This document shows positions 56,901 through 63,856 of a stretch of DNA of 64,000 nt, piece after piece. The notes beneath the pieces are model-generated. The model saw only the letters and a list, made by a program, of their open reading frames with translations. It was not told where the DNA came from and made no database searches. Source of the stretch: Pseudarthrobacter equi (GTDB lineage: Bacteria; Actinomycetota; Actinomycetes; Actinomycetales; Micrococcaceae). Position 1 is the stretch's first letter; the number at the start of each line of letters is the position of its first letter. Both the position numbers and the translations under genes were made by a program. Where the stretch lies: assembly GCF_900105535.1 (NCBI RefSeq), contig NZ_LT629779.1:2294001-2358000 (forward strand), read 5' to 3'.

Positions 56901-58527
56901 GATCCAGCGGAAGATAGGCGGCGCCGCACTTGAGGATGGCCATGAGCGCTATCGGCAGCAACAGGCCGCGGTCCAGCCGCACCGCCACCGTGCTGCCGGG
57001 ACCTGCGCCGTGCCCGGAAAGGAACCTGGCCAGTTGGTTTGAACGGGACTCGAGTTCGGCGAACGTGAGAGTCCCATCCGGCGCCACAATGGCCGTCTGA
57101 TGCGGCTGTGCCGCCGCGTTCTGCTGGAATTCCTCCACGACGGTGTGACCCGGCAGGCGCTGGCCGTGAGCCTGGCCCGCGGCGAGGAGTTGCTGTTCCT
57201 CGGCCGGGGTGGTCACCGGCAGGTCAGCCACCACCGCGTCCGGGCGGGTGGCCACATGTTCCAGCAGGCGTACGAAGCGGTCAAGGTGGCCGGCCAGCAC
57301 ATCCTGCGTGTACATCGCCGCGTTGGCTTCGAACTGGACTGTGGGCTGCGGTGCTGCACCGCCGGCGCCGAGGCCGTGGACCACGATGGAGAGATCGTCG
57401 ACGGGCCCGGTGGAGAGGATGTTCATCGCGCCCCGGGCCTCGCCGAAGGAGATCGCGTCCAGGACGGGCAGGATGTTGACCGAAGGGCCGAGGTAACCGC
57501 CTCCGGTGTCCAGGTCCTCATAGCGGAAGCGCTGGTGGACCAGTGCGCCGCGGAGGCTGCGTCCCACCGCGGCCGCGGTGGCGGTAATGGTTTCGCCGGG
57601 GTCCACGGTGAGCTTGACGGGAACGATGTTCGACAGCATGGACGGCGTTGACTTCGCCAGATGTCCGCGCCGGGCCGTGACGGGCAATGCCACCGAGGCG
57701 GTGCGCTCACCGGTGATCCGGTGCAGGTACAGGGACGCGGCAGTCAGGATCAGCGCCGGCGCGCTTGCCGGCGCACCCTCGAGGGCCGTGGCCGCGGCGG
57801 GTGGGAGGACCATCGAAGCCCGGATCAGCGACCCCGCGGCACCGTTGGGCCGCCCGGCCAGGCCTGTGGCAGGAGGCGCCCCGGTAAGCTCGGCATCCCA
57901 GAAGGCGCGGTCGGCCGCGGCGCCGTCGGACCCGGCGTAACCCGCCTCAGCCGCCAGGAGATCCGTGAACCGTGCAAAGCCCGGACCTTCCCCGGTGGCC
58001 TGCCCGCCGCCGTCGTCCGCCAGGAGGATGTTGTAGAGCTCAGCCACCCGTCGCAGGACCAGGACCGCGGAATAGCCGTCCAGCAGGAGGTGGTGCACGC
58101 GCTGGTAGAAGAAATGACGTTCGGGCGCGAGGCGGATGAGCTCTGTATGGAGCAGGTGCTCCGATAAAGGATCCCGGGGGAGTGCCAGGTCGGCGTCCAT
58201 GAGGGCCCGGGCCTGTGCTTCCGGGTCTGCAGCGCCGGCCAGATCGGTGACATCAAGAACGGCCGGCCGCGGACGCGGGTACTGGAACGGCCCGTCTTTG
58301 TCCTCGCTGAAGGCCATGGTGAGGGCCTCGGTGCCTGCAACCCCCTGCTTCAGGGCGGCCGCAAGGACATTATGGTCCAACGGACCGGTGATCTCAACAA
58401 ACTGACCGATCTGGAACATCGGATTCTCCGGTGCCAGCTTCTGCGCATACCAGATGCCACGCTGGGCCTGGGTCAGGTCCAGCCGCAGAGCTGGGCGGGC
58501 AGGGGAGTTCAGTGCGTCGTGGGACAT
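47935..58527 (-). CDS. Trimodular nonribosomal peptide synthetase with terminal thioesterase
   Basis: About 3530 residues from ATG 58527 (AGAAGGA upstream; the frame is open further up without a ribosome site). Domains in order: C1 (HHLLLDG near 147), A1 (SGSTGRPKG near 625), T1 (GGHS near 1022), C2 (HHIAADG near 1208), A2 (near 1707), T2 (near 2100), C3 (HHIAGDG near 2326), A3 (near 2827), T3 (near 3216), TE (GWSFGG near 3353). All core motifs look intact; no epimerase or methyltransferase is present. C1 is EntF-like, suggesting an aryl or acyl starter. The pocket residues of the three A domains are almost identical (see findings). The product is probably a short, possibly acylated or cyclised, three-residue unit. 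Its identity cannot be read off. Confidence 0.93.
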   Translation of the reverse strand: MSHDALNSPARPALRLDLTQAQRGIWYAQKLAPENPMFQIGQFVEITGPLDHNVLAAALKQGVAGTEALTMAFSEDKDGPFQYPRPRPAVLDVTDLAGAADPEAQARALMDADLALPRDPLSEHLLHTELIRLAPERHFFYQRVHHLLLDGYSAVLVLRRVAELYNILLADDGGGQATGEGPGFARFTDLLAAEAGYAGSDGAAADRAFWDAELTGAPPATGLAGRPNGAAGSLIRASMVLPPAAATALEGAPASAPALILTAASLYLHRITGERTASVALPVTARRGHLAKSTPSMLSNIVPVKLTVDPGETITATAAAVGRSLRGALVHQRFRYEDLDTGGGYLGPSVNILPVLDAISFGEARGAMNILSTGPVDDLSIVVHGLGAGGAAPQPTVQFEANAAMYTQDVLAGHLDRFVRLLEHVATRPDAVVADLPVTTPAEEQQLLAAGQAHGQRLPGHTVVEEFQQNAAAQPHQTAIVAPDGTLTFAELESRSNQLARFLSGHGAGPGSTVAVRLDRGLLLPIALMAILKCGAAYLPLDPDYPVGRVEGMLEDAAPLRLLTSAAFTAAGSGAGSAPAPGYEELATDVPVTVLDSALMEACLAGKDGSALPSATGQQDLAYVIFTSGSTGRPKGVGVEHLALLNLYTSHRDTIFAPAEARLGRKLRVAHTAGLSFDASWDPILWLVAGHELHLVDNATRRDPEALSAYLAEAGIDSVETTPSFAKVLVAGGLFDQERHPSVVALGGEAVDTQLWEDLAGRNGVVAYNFYGPTETTVDSLTAVMEVGTAPTLGGSVANTRHYILDSGLNPVPDNAVGELYVAGINLARGYLDQPGLSSERFVADPFALDGSRMYRTGDIVRRRDDGTLEFRGRLDAQVKIRGFRVEPAEIEQVLRALPGVDQAAITVGTNRAGYDQLLAYVTPAPTEDGGPQEPLDTAELRRQARRNLPDYMVPAAVTSIPALPLTPNGKLDVQALPVPEQDTSAATPRNEPERIVAAAFRDVLGLDSVGLEDDFFDLGGHSLLATRLVALLRDRTGTAPALRTVFEKTTVAALAETLDLGTAPAQPLAAATRPAVLPLSFAQRRLWFLNRLDPAAGTYNIPVVLDLRGALDVTALAAALGEVTARHETLRTVFPLVDGEPAQHILPPAEGRPSLVAVECSSAALPAALAAETGRGFDLARDLPLRAVLFQLAPDHHVLAVTLHHIAADGWSLAPLARDLSAAYNHLAAGRDVDLPPLPVQYADYTLWQRSELGSESDPESPISRQLEFWARELRGAPEELLLPFDHARGTRTDAAHPGGGPASSVHLNIGRETAEQLNALAREHNASLFMVLQAAFAALLTKAGAGDDIPLGTPVAGRTDTQLDSLVGFFVNTLVLRTNTSGNPTAGELVESVRYTNLHAYANQDAPFERVVEELNPSRSQHRHPLFQVMLTLQNTATTQLAMDGLEATADQAREAAGAKFDLLLDLAERSGGLTGSLAYDPALFNADTAQLLADGFMAVVDQFAADPTVTLDRLRIQSPEQQALVLAHSASGTAYSPGDGTGQTVVDAFLATAARTPSASAVVDADGPAAGLTFGLLRQRVESAAKGLVALGIQPGDRVAVALPRTADVATAALAVLAAGAVYIPVDLTYPAERIAMILDDGGPAMVLAAPAGPGQAGPVPAARTVTLEMLISAGTGVADTDLAGRRPAPEDLAYVLFTSGSTGRPKGVAVSHGALANLYSHHLRTLYAPRFEAARGATVSVAHIAGLGFDAAWDPMLWLVAGAELHIVADAVRTDAQALASYCQDHAIGVLETTPSYAGQLLQFGLGAEPVSQTEGTGQALPLLLLLGGEAVPAGLWATLSGMPGVDAWNFYGPTEFTVDSATARIQGPRPTIGTGIAHTATLVLDQHLALVPLGVPGELYLAGAGMAQGYHQRPGETAARFVANPYATDGSRMYRTGDLVRRTSDGTLEFVARNDEQVKVRGFRVEPGEIEAALGAHTLVDRAVVLPDGEPAHRLIAYYTGAAAPEDLRAHAAERLPDYMVPAILMPIPDIPLTPHGKLDRKALPAPAASTAGMGAAPQTPDEHAMAAVFAAVLAVDNVSMGDDFFALGGHSLLAIDLMGRIRTAFGRELPLRTLFDAPTPAGLLAALRPGTADAGTDTVAAGDADGPGMAANAGTASMPLGEWLDTAGATRPEHLELSHAQARMWFLNQLDPGAADYNISLAVRLTGTLDEQALASAVKALFHRHEVLRTVYPETGGVPGQHILSTGSAGHGSSMNLAVSTATSEDNLRDQLQAQASRGFDVRTEVPLRAGLIRIHGEAGEAPQETGPQWVLHLVIHHIAGDGASLAPLARDLSAAYSAALAAADGAPAAQALAPLPLQYADFSSWQRQQLAGPALAEKVGHWRHALAGIPPELMLPADHQRPRTARQPGGQVGFRVSPESVTALSTLASSSNASLFMALHAGLAGYLLRTGAGEDLVIGSPTAGRADPLLAPMVGFFVNTLPLRVNAAGDPGLRTLLDRSRASILDAFDHDDVPFERLVEAAAPERELGRHPLFQTMLTVDSDMPAVPQLPGVTVVPEPEAGTGEAKFDLSFTLRPDAEGGLAGTLDYNSAMFEPGTARRLAAGFTRLLDLAASAPDMPLSELPLLEEHEARALVASTAGSLAGTAAPGAGQAPGQAPGPADQDIPAAFASAVRATPDAVALVTDAGSLSFADLAASAGRVAAGLTAAGAGGGLVSVMLPRSAGTVEALLGVVLAGSAYNPIDTAYPDERVAAILEDAAPEAVLTSSAVAPRLAGILAGLAVEPRVLLIEDLARTTAQPPVPHRVRDPRELASVMFTSGSTGRPKGVEVSHGALAALLASHRETLLAGISRRKVAHTTGVGFDASWDPVLWLAAGHELHLLSDDLRRDPTALAGYFVRQGISAWETTPGYLRQLLAEPEFAAYLANHPGGREAFSLALGGEAFDAGLWTSLAALPGVRAWNLYGPTEATVDTVVAAVADSDAPVLGRPTPRTRLYVLDDRLQHALPGAAGELYIAGTQLARGYRGRPGLTAERFVPDPFHGGGERMYRTGDVVYRHRDGRLVFAGRNDGQLKIRGFRVEPGEVESVLRGAPGVRAAVVRAVGEGSAARLAGYVVASGEAAEDLPDAVRRHAQAALPDYMVPSVVMVIPEVPLTPHGKVDANALPDAATAARTGGRAPRSPQEKTVAGIFAEVLSLDRAGVDESFFELGGHSFLAQPLVAKVNAALGTDLQVQSLFRAPTVEGLLLEAANGSRASIADSLREVLPLRAAGSKAPLFAVHPASGIGWGFASMLGQLDPERPLIGLQMPGMEPGRTSPVAATTLTELADDYIARILTVQPEGPYHLLGWSFGGYLAHRLATRLQERGHEVAFLAILDAFPDNQENNTAPGEGQALWASYLEAQGYDLTGENLTGMDVHRAQEILRANHNPVGTVPTDSVEAMARNFPVLARLIRDERPQLFTGDLLFFRATEQVPPGTPGSDAWSPFVTGAITDVPVGERHSQLLSDRALKTIMHSLAIHLGGGTE

Positions 58528-58579
58528 GTTCCTTCTCGGGATCTCTGGGCCGGCTGGCACGTCGGGGGCATGGCGAAGC

Positions 58580-58611
58580 ACCGCTGCCCGGCGTGGAGGC
58601 CGGGCAGCGGT
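58580..58611 (-). terminator. Strong hairpin between the small secreted protein gene and the NRPS
   Basis: A perfect 13-bp stem with a 6-base loop (58580-58592 and 58599-58611) sits 17 bp after the small gene's stop and 53 bp before the NRPS start. Without a T-run, it may cut read-through, act as an attenuator or shield the transcript end. Confidence 0.6.
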
Positions 58612-58628
58612 GGGTCAGGCGGGGAAGG

Positions 58629-58898
58629 TTACTGGAACTGGCCGAACTGGAAGGGGCCGGTGCCGCCCAAGTCCACCAGTGGGCCGTCCACTACGGGACC
58701 GTTGATGACGCCGCCGTTCAAAATTCCGCCGGCGAGTACATCGCCCAGCAGAAGGGAGCCGGTGGCCTGCCGGGAAACTTCAGTTACGGGGCTGGACGCC
58801 GTAGCGGCCTGCGCGGGGAGGGTGGTTGCGGCCAAACCGGTCAGGGCCAGCAGGGAAGCGGCGGCGGTCCGGGTCATGGTCTTGGCACTCTGGTTCAC
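58629..58898 (-). CDS. Small secreted Gly/Val-rich protein upstream of the NRPS
   Basis: 89 residues from GTG 58898, with GGAG six bases upstream; ATG 58904 is too close to that site. A signal peptide runs through LTGLAATTLPAQA, leaving a mature peptide of about 55 residues. It ends in a low-complexity Gly/Leu/Val/Pro stretch (GGILNGGVINGPVVDGPLV) and an aromatic QFGQFQ tail. No cysteine and no known family. Being immediately before the NRPS on the same strand, it may belong to the cluster (surface carrier, immunity or structural role) or merely neighbour it. Confidence 0.6.
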   Translation of the reverse strand: MNQSAKTMTRTAAASLLALTGLAATTLPAQAATASSPVTEVSRQATGSLLLGDVLAGGILNGGVINGPVVDGPLVDLGGTGPFQFGQFQ

Positions 58899-59065
58899 GA
58901 TCATCTCCAGTCAGGTAGCAAAAGTTTCCACACTCGTTCAGGTGTCATAAGGGCATTCGGACCTGACGCAGTACCGGATGGGCGGCAACGCCATGCAGGC
59001 CCATGGAGTCCCCCGGAGCCAGGGCTTCCGGGCAGTCGCTCCGGCTGAGGTTTCCGTGCCACACA

Positions 59066-59101
59066 CGTATGGCCCGGCTGAAGTTTCCGCCGGGCCATAC
59101 G
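59066..59101 (-). terminator. Hairpin terminator of the alpha-galactosidase gene
   Basis: A perfect 13-bp inverted repeat (59066-59078 and 59089-59101, loop 10) begins 19 bp downstream of the alpha-galactosidase stop on the minus strand. Confidence 0.65.
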
Positions 59102-59119
59102 TTCGTGGGTTGTGACCGC

Positions 59120-61333
59120 CTAGACGGCCGTGACCTTGATGAGCAGCGCGTGCTCCGGGTTGAGCATCGGCATCGGCAGGCCAACTTCGCCGAGGAACCG
59201 GCCGCTGGCCGTTGCACCGTCAGTGAGCCAGGCCGGTGGCTGCACCTGGGTGAACGTGTGTCCGTAATCGTTATCGCCGGGGGCCGGGAAGATGGGTTCC
59301 ACCCGGTAGGTCCGGTCCGGGTCGAGTCCGGGCAGGCCCATCCGTCCCGGCTGCTCGGCACCCGAGGTGCGGGCACAGACAAAGGCGAACAGCGCCGCCG
59401 TCGTACCTTCCGCAGCGGGTTCCGCGGCCGCCACGCCGTGCAGCTGGTATGCCTCATCAGCGATGTCCGCGTGGACCGGGTGGCCGCTGTGGATCAGGCC
59501 CCGGTGCTCCTTGAAGAGCCCGACGACGCGCCGCAGCTCCTCCCGTTCCGCGCCCTGGACGCCGCGGACGTCCCATTCCATGCCGAAGTGGCCGAAGAAG
59601 GCGGTGATGGCACGGAAGGACAGGTCGTGCGTGCGGGCTGTGGTGTGCGAGGTGGTGGGGCCGATGTGGCTGCCCACGAGCTCCGGCGGAACCACGGCGC
59701 CGGTCCAGCGCTGGACGGCCTGCCGTTCCAGGGCGTCGTTGCAGTCCGACGCCCAGACACGTCCGGTCCGCTCCAGGATTCCCAGGTCAACGCGTCCGCC
59801 GCCGGAGGAGCAGCTTTCAATCTCGACGCCGGGATGGGCCTTGCGGAGCTCGTCGAACAGCCGGTAGGCGGCGAGGGTCTGTTCGTGGACGGACGCGCGG
59901 CCGGCATGGCCCTGTTCAACGATGTCCCGGTTCTGGTCCCACTTGAGGTAGCTGATGTTGTTCTCAGCCAGGAGTGCCGAGATCCGGTCGAAGACGTACT
60001 GCCAGGCTTCCGGATTGACGAGGTCGATGACGTGCTGGTTGCGCCATTCAAGGGGCAGCCGGCCGCCGTCCTTGTGGGCTACCGCTGAAGGGCCTGAAAT
60101 CCAGTCCGGGTGGGCCCTGGCAACATCCGAGTCCAGGTTGACCATCTCCGGTTCCACCCACAGCCCGAACTCCATTCCCCGCGAGGTGACGGCTTCGATC
60201 AGCGGCGTCAGCCCGTCCGGCCACAGGGTTTCGTCCACGTACCAGTCGCCCAGGCCCGCGTGGTCGTCGCGGCGGCCGCGGAACCAGCCGTCGTCGAGCA
60301 CGAATCGCTCCACGCCGAGGTCCGCTGCGGAATCGGCAAGTTCGATCAGGGTGTCGAGGTCGTGGTTAAAGTACACGGCCTCCCAGGTGTTCAGCACCAC
60401 CGGGCGCGGCTTCGCGGCGGGAGCGCCGGCCGTGGAGGCTGTGCCGGCCGCGGCGGCAGGAAGGATGTGGTGCGGGCGGGACCGGAACCAGCTGTAGAAG
60501 GCCTCGGTGATGCCGTCCAGGCCGCGGTCCGAAAAGGCAGCGAACAGGGCAGGTGTGGTGTAGCTGCCGTCCGGCGCGAGGATGACCTCCGCGGAGCCCA
60601 GCAGTTCCGAGCCGCCGATCATGGTCCGTCCGTCGCCGATGGTGTCTGCGAACTGTTCATGGTTGCCGCTCCATGCCAGGTGGGTGGCCCAGACCTTGCC
60701 GTGCCGGTTGCCGAAACTTTGGGTGCCGGCGGCAAACAGGAGGGAAGAGTCGTGGCCGGTGCGGCCATGCCGTCCGGAGCGGACCCACGTGCCTTGCTGG
60801 ATGGGCCGCCGCTGCGGGTGGCGTTCGCGGCACCAGCGTCCGGTCAGGTCAAGGAGTTCGACGGCGTCCGGCGCTACGGGGAGGACGGTGGCCAGTTCGT
60901 CCACCTGGAAGGGGGTGGTGCCGTTGTTGGTAAGGGTATGCCGCAGTTCCAGCAGGCCACCCGGGTGCAGTGTGAGGGCGGTGGCGACGCTGATGCCGGT
61001 GTCGGCATCGGCCTGGACAATGGTGGCCCGCCCGGGGCCTGCGGTGTCCACCGACGTGACGCGGAGGCGGGAAGAGAAATCCATGCCGGGGGCGCCGTCA
61101 GTGATCCGGTTGCCGCGGAGGGCAGGGCGGCCCCGCCAGGACGAGGAAGCCTGGGGGAGGAGTGCGGCCGGGACGCGGGCGTCCACGGAGGAATTTCCTA
61201 CGGGCGTGGTGAGGACTGCGAGGTCTGGAAGTGCTGCACCCAGGTCCGCGCCCCAGTGGATGACCTCGGCCTCCCCGCTGTCGAAGCTGATCAGCAGGCT
61301 GGTGCCGGCGGAACGGAGGTGCAGGGGATCCAT
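59120..61333 (-). CDS. GH36 alpha-galactosidase
   Basis: 737 residues, the usual size of bacterial GH36 enzymes. An N-terminal beta-sandwich leads to a barrel with nucleophile Asp in YLKWDQNRD near 463 and acid/base Asp in WASDCNDALERQ near 530. The CSSGGGRVDLG motif near 503 is typical of the family. No signal peptide, so it acts in the cytoplasm on imported alpha-galactosides such as melibiose or raffinose. It is last in an operon behind a sugar ABC importer. Confidence 0.92.
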   Translation of the reverse strand: MDPLHLRSAGTSLLISFDSGEAEVIHWGADLGAALPDLAVLTTPVGNSSVDARVPAALLPQASSSWRGRPALRGNRITDGAPGMDFSSRLRVTSVDTAGPGRATIVQADADTGISVATALTLHPGGLLELRHTLTNNGTTPFQVDELATVLPVAPDAVELLDLTGRWCRERHPQRRPIQQGTWVRSGRHGRTGHDSSLLFAAGTQSFGNRHGKVWATHLAWSGNHEQFADTIGDGRTMIGGSELLGSAEVILAPDGSYTTPALFAAFSDRGLDGITEAFYSWFRSRPHHILPAAAAGTASTAGAPAAKPRPVVLNTWEAVYFNHDLDTLIELADSAADLGVERFVLDDGWFRGRRDDHAGLGDWYVDETLWPDGLTPLIEAVTSRGMEFGLWVEPEMVNLDSDVARAHPDWISGPSAVAHKDGGRLPLEWRNQHVIDLVNPEAWQYVFDRISALLAENNISYLKWDQNRDIVEQGHAGRASVHEQTLAAYRLFDELRKAHPGVEIESCSSGGGRVDLGILERTGRVWASDCNDALERQAVQRWTGAVVPPELVGSHIGPTTSHTTARTHDLSFRAITAFFGHFGMEWDVRGVQGAEREELRRVVGLFKEHRGLIHSGHPVHADIADEAYQLHGVAAAEPAAEGTTAALFAFVCARTSGAEQPGRMGLPGLDPDRTYRVEPIFPAPGDNDYGHTFTQVQPPAWLTDGATASGRFLGEVGLPMPMLNPEHALLIKVTAV

Positions 61334-61447
61334 GGTGGTCTCTTTCGGTGTTCAGGGTGCGTCTTAAGTTACGCATAACGGGAATGCCAGGGAAGGGGGT
61401 GGCCGGGTGCCGCCGCCGCGAGGAGGAGGACGGCGGGACCCGGCCGG

Positions 61448-61479
61448 GTGGCTGCGACCACAAACGCAGCCACTTTTTT
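61448..61479. terminator. Intergenic hairpin with T-run, importer/alpha-galactosidase junction
   Basis: A perfect 9-bp stem (61448-61456 and 61465-61473) has six T on its plus-strand side. The flanking genes are both on the minus strand, for which the hairpin lies 12 bp after the binding-protein stop. It may protect the binding-protein mRNA or reduce transcription into the alpha-galactosidase gene. Confidence 0.5.
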
Positions 61480-61484
61480 AGGGG

Positions 61485-62831
61485 TTACTTGAACAGCGCG
61501 TTGACCTGTTCGTTGGCGGCCGTCAGCGAACTGACCGGCGCCTTGCCGGACACTACGGCGTCCATGGCCGGTTCCATGATGCCCTTGACCTTGGCGGTGT
61601 TGTCCGTGATCGGGTACAGGAACGTGGTCTTGTTCTTCACGTGCTCGGTGAAGGCGGTGACGTCCACGCCCTTGGCCTGGAATGCTGCGGCTGCCTTGTC
61701 CGAGGATGCCTTCAGTGCGGGGAAGACCACGGCTTTAGACGCAACGACGTCCTGGCAGGCGGATGAAGCCAGGTATTCAACCCACTTGATGGAGGCGTCC
61801 TTCTTCTTGGTGCCGGCCCAGATGGAGTCTGCCAGGCCGTTGAACATGGAAGCGCGCTTGCCTTCGGGGCCCACTGGGGTGGGAGCGATGCCCACCTGGA
61901 TGCCCTTGTATCCGGTGTACTGGCCGATCATCCATGAACCGTGGGCGTTGATGGCGGACTTGCCGGCGGCGAAGGTGTCAGCCATGCTGGCGCCGACGGT
62001 GGTTTCGAGCTTGGGCATGTAGCCCCTGTCCGCCAGGCCCGCAAACCACTGCATGCTGTCCTGGAATTTCGGATCGTCATAGTTGTAGTGGGTGCCCCAC
62101 GGGTTCTTGTCCGTGTGGGACCAGCCGGTGGTGTTGGTGAGGTAGCTCCACTCGGTCTGGCCGGAGGAGTCGCCGCCGCCGTTCAGGCCCAGGCCGTAGA
62201 CCTGGACGTTGTTCTTGTCGAACCCGGGCTCGTCACCGCGCTTGCCGCTCTTGTCCACGGTGAGGTGGGCGATGACCTTCTCGTAGGTGCCGCCGTCCTT
62301 GGGGTTCCAGGTGAGGTCCTTCATCTGGTCCTCGGAGATGCCGGCGGAAGCGAGCATGTCCTTGTTGTAGAACAGGCCGATGGTGTCCCAGTCCTTGGGC
62401 AGGCCGTACCGCTTGCCGTCCTGGCCCACCCAGAGGTCCGCGAGGCCTTCGTTGTAGGCGGACAGGTCCACTTTGTCTTTGTCCACTGCGTCATCGATGG
62501 CCAGGAGCTGCTTGTTCTCGGCGAGCTCGCCGTACCGGCCCAGGTGGTTGGTGAAGACGTCCGGTGCGGTGCCGCCCACGAAGCCGTTGGTGAGGGTGCT
62601 CCAGTAGTCGTCCCAGCCGCGCTGGGTGATCTTGACGGTGATGTCCGGGTTGGCCTTGGTGAAGTCGTCGGCGCACTGCTGGTAGGCGGGGAGCTGGTTG
62701 GCGTCCCAGAGCCAGTAGCTGATTTCGCCCTTGCCGGCTTCGGCCGAACCGCCGCCGCTGCCGCAGGCGGAGAGAGCGAGGACTGCTGCGGCGGCCGCAG
62801 CAAGGGCACCGGTTGCTTTCATTTTCTTCAT
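61485..62831 (-). CDS. Sugar ABC importer substrate-binding lipoprotein (CUT1)
   Basis: 448 residues from ATG 62831 (AAAGGACCTCCC upstream; a longer frame to 62870 has no site). Signal and lipobox end in LSAC, then the type 1 extracellular solute-binding fold with EISYWLWDANQLPAYQQCADDF and a hinge region rich in Trp/Asp. It captures an oligosaccharide outside the membrane. The downstream alpha-galactosidase indicates an alpha-galactoside ligand. Confidence 0.9.
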   Translation of the reverse strand: MKKMKATGALAAAAAAVLALSACGSGGGSAEAGKGEISYWLWDANQLPAYQQCADDFTKANPDITVKITQRGWDDYWSTLTNGFVGGTAPDVFTNHLGRYGELAENKQLLAIDDAVDKDKVDLSAYNEGLADLWVGQDGKRYGLPKDWDTIGLFYNKDMLASAGISEDQMKDLTWNPKDGGTYEKVIAHLTVDKSGKRGDEPGFDKNNVQVYGLGLNGGGDSSGQTEWSYLTNTTGWSHTDKNPWGTHYNYDDPKFQDSMQWFAGLADRGYMPKLETTVGASMADTFAAGKSAINAHGSWMIGQYTGYKGIQVGIAPTPVGPEGKRASMFNGLADSIWAGTKKKDASIKWVEYLASSACQDVVASKAVVFPALKASSDKAAAAFQAKGVDVTAFTEHVKNKTTFLYPITDNTAKVKGIMEPAMDAVVSGKAPVSSLTAANEQVNALFK

Positions 62832-62904
62832 GGGAGGTCCTTTCAGGGATGTTTTCGGGCAGGCCGCCATGGCCCGCGCGAGGTTGCAGGAGAAAAAAGG
62901 GGGT

Positions 62905-63846
62905 CTACTTGATGCCGGAGAAGCCGATGGAGTTGACGATCTTCTTGCCGAAGGCGGCGAAGAGGATCAGGACCGGCAGGGCCGAGACGAGGGTGGCGGC
63001 CATCAGGCCGGACCAGTCCGGTGCGCCCTGCGGGGACTGCGATTTGAAGACGCCGAGCCCCACCTGGAGCACGCGGACGTCATCCTGGGAGCCGACCAGC
63101 AGCGGCCAGAAGTACTCGTTCCACTGGCCGATGAAGGTGAGCAGGGCGAGGGTGGCGATGGGGGCTGCGGCGTTGGGCAGGACAATCTGGAAGAAGATGC
63201 GGAGGTGCTTGGCACCGTCGAGCATTGCCGCTTCCTCTACCTCGCGGGACATGTTCAGGAAGAACTGGCGGAGGAAGAAGATGGCGAACGGGGTCATGAA
63301 CAGATAGGGGAGGACCATTCCGAGCATGGTGTTGAGCAGGTCCAGGTTCTTGATCAGCAGGAAGTTGGGCAGCGCCGTGAAGATCGGCGGGACCAGCATG
63401 GTGCCGAGGAAGAGGCTGAAGACGGCATTGCGGCCCTTCCAGCGGAGCCGGGCGAAAGCGTAGGCGGCCATGGCACTGAAGAACACGGCCCCGGCGGTGG
63501 TGATGGAGGAGAAGACAACGGAGTTGCGCAGGTAGATCCAGAAATCGATCGCGGCGCCCGAGCCGCCTTCGGCAACGGCCTCCGCGGGAGTCTGCAGGCC
63601 GAAAACCCGCTTGAAGGCACCGAAGGTGAATTCGGCCGGGAGGAGGCTGCCGGCGTTGGTTGCCAGCGCGTTGTTGGTGGACAGCGCGGTCCGCAGCACC
63701 CAGAGGAAGGGAAGGACGGAGACGGCGATGGCCAGGATCAGCAGGGCCCAGGCGCCGGCGCGGCGTGGGTTGAACGGACGGTGCTTTGCCGTACGACGGC
63801 GGCTGGCCGGCTTGGCCAGCGGCGCGCGGCTTGCGGTGGTGGTCAT
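62905..63846 (-). CDS. Sugar ABC importer permease (MalG type)
   Basis: 313 residues with six membrane helices after a basic N-terminus, and the EAA loop EEAAMLDGAKHLRIFFQIVLP near 210 that docks the ATPase. It is one half of the CUT1 channel. No ATPase gene is seen in the operon part visible here, so a shared MsiK-type ATPase encoded elsewhere may power it, as is common in actinobacteria. Confidence 0.9.
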   Translation of the reverse strand: MTTTASRAPLAKPASRRRTAKHRPFNPRRAGAWALLILAIAVSVLPFLWVLRTALSTNNALATNAGSLLPAEFTFGAFKRVFGLQTPAEAVAEGGSGAAIDFWIYLRNSVVFSSITTAGAVFFSAMAAYAFARLRWKGRNAVFSLFLGTMLVPPIFTALPNFLLIKNLDLLNTMLGMVLPYLFMTPFAIFFLRQFFLNMSREVEEAAMLDGAKHLRIFFQIVLPNAAAPIATLALLTFIGQWNEYFWPLLVGSQDDVRVLQVGLGVFKSQSPQGAPDWSGLMAATLVSALPVLILFAAFGKKIVNSIGFSGIK

Positions 63847-63856
63847 GGAGGACTCC

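Noticed and set aside
47935..58581. Mutational or frame interruption in the NRPS
   Set aside because: The frame is uninterrupted and every expected core motif of C, A, T and TE domains was found.
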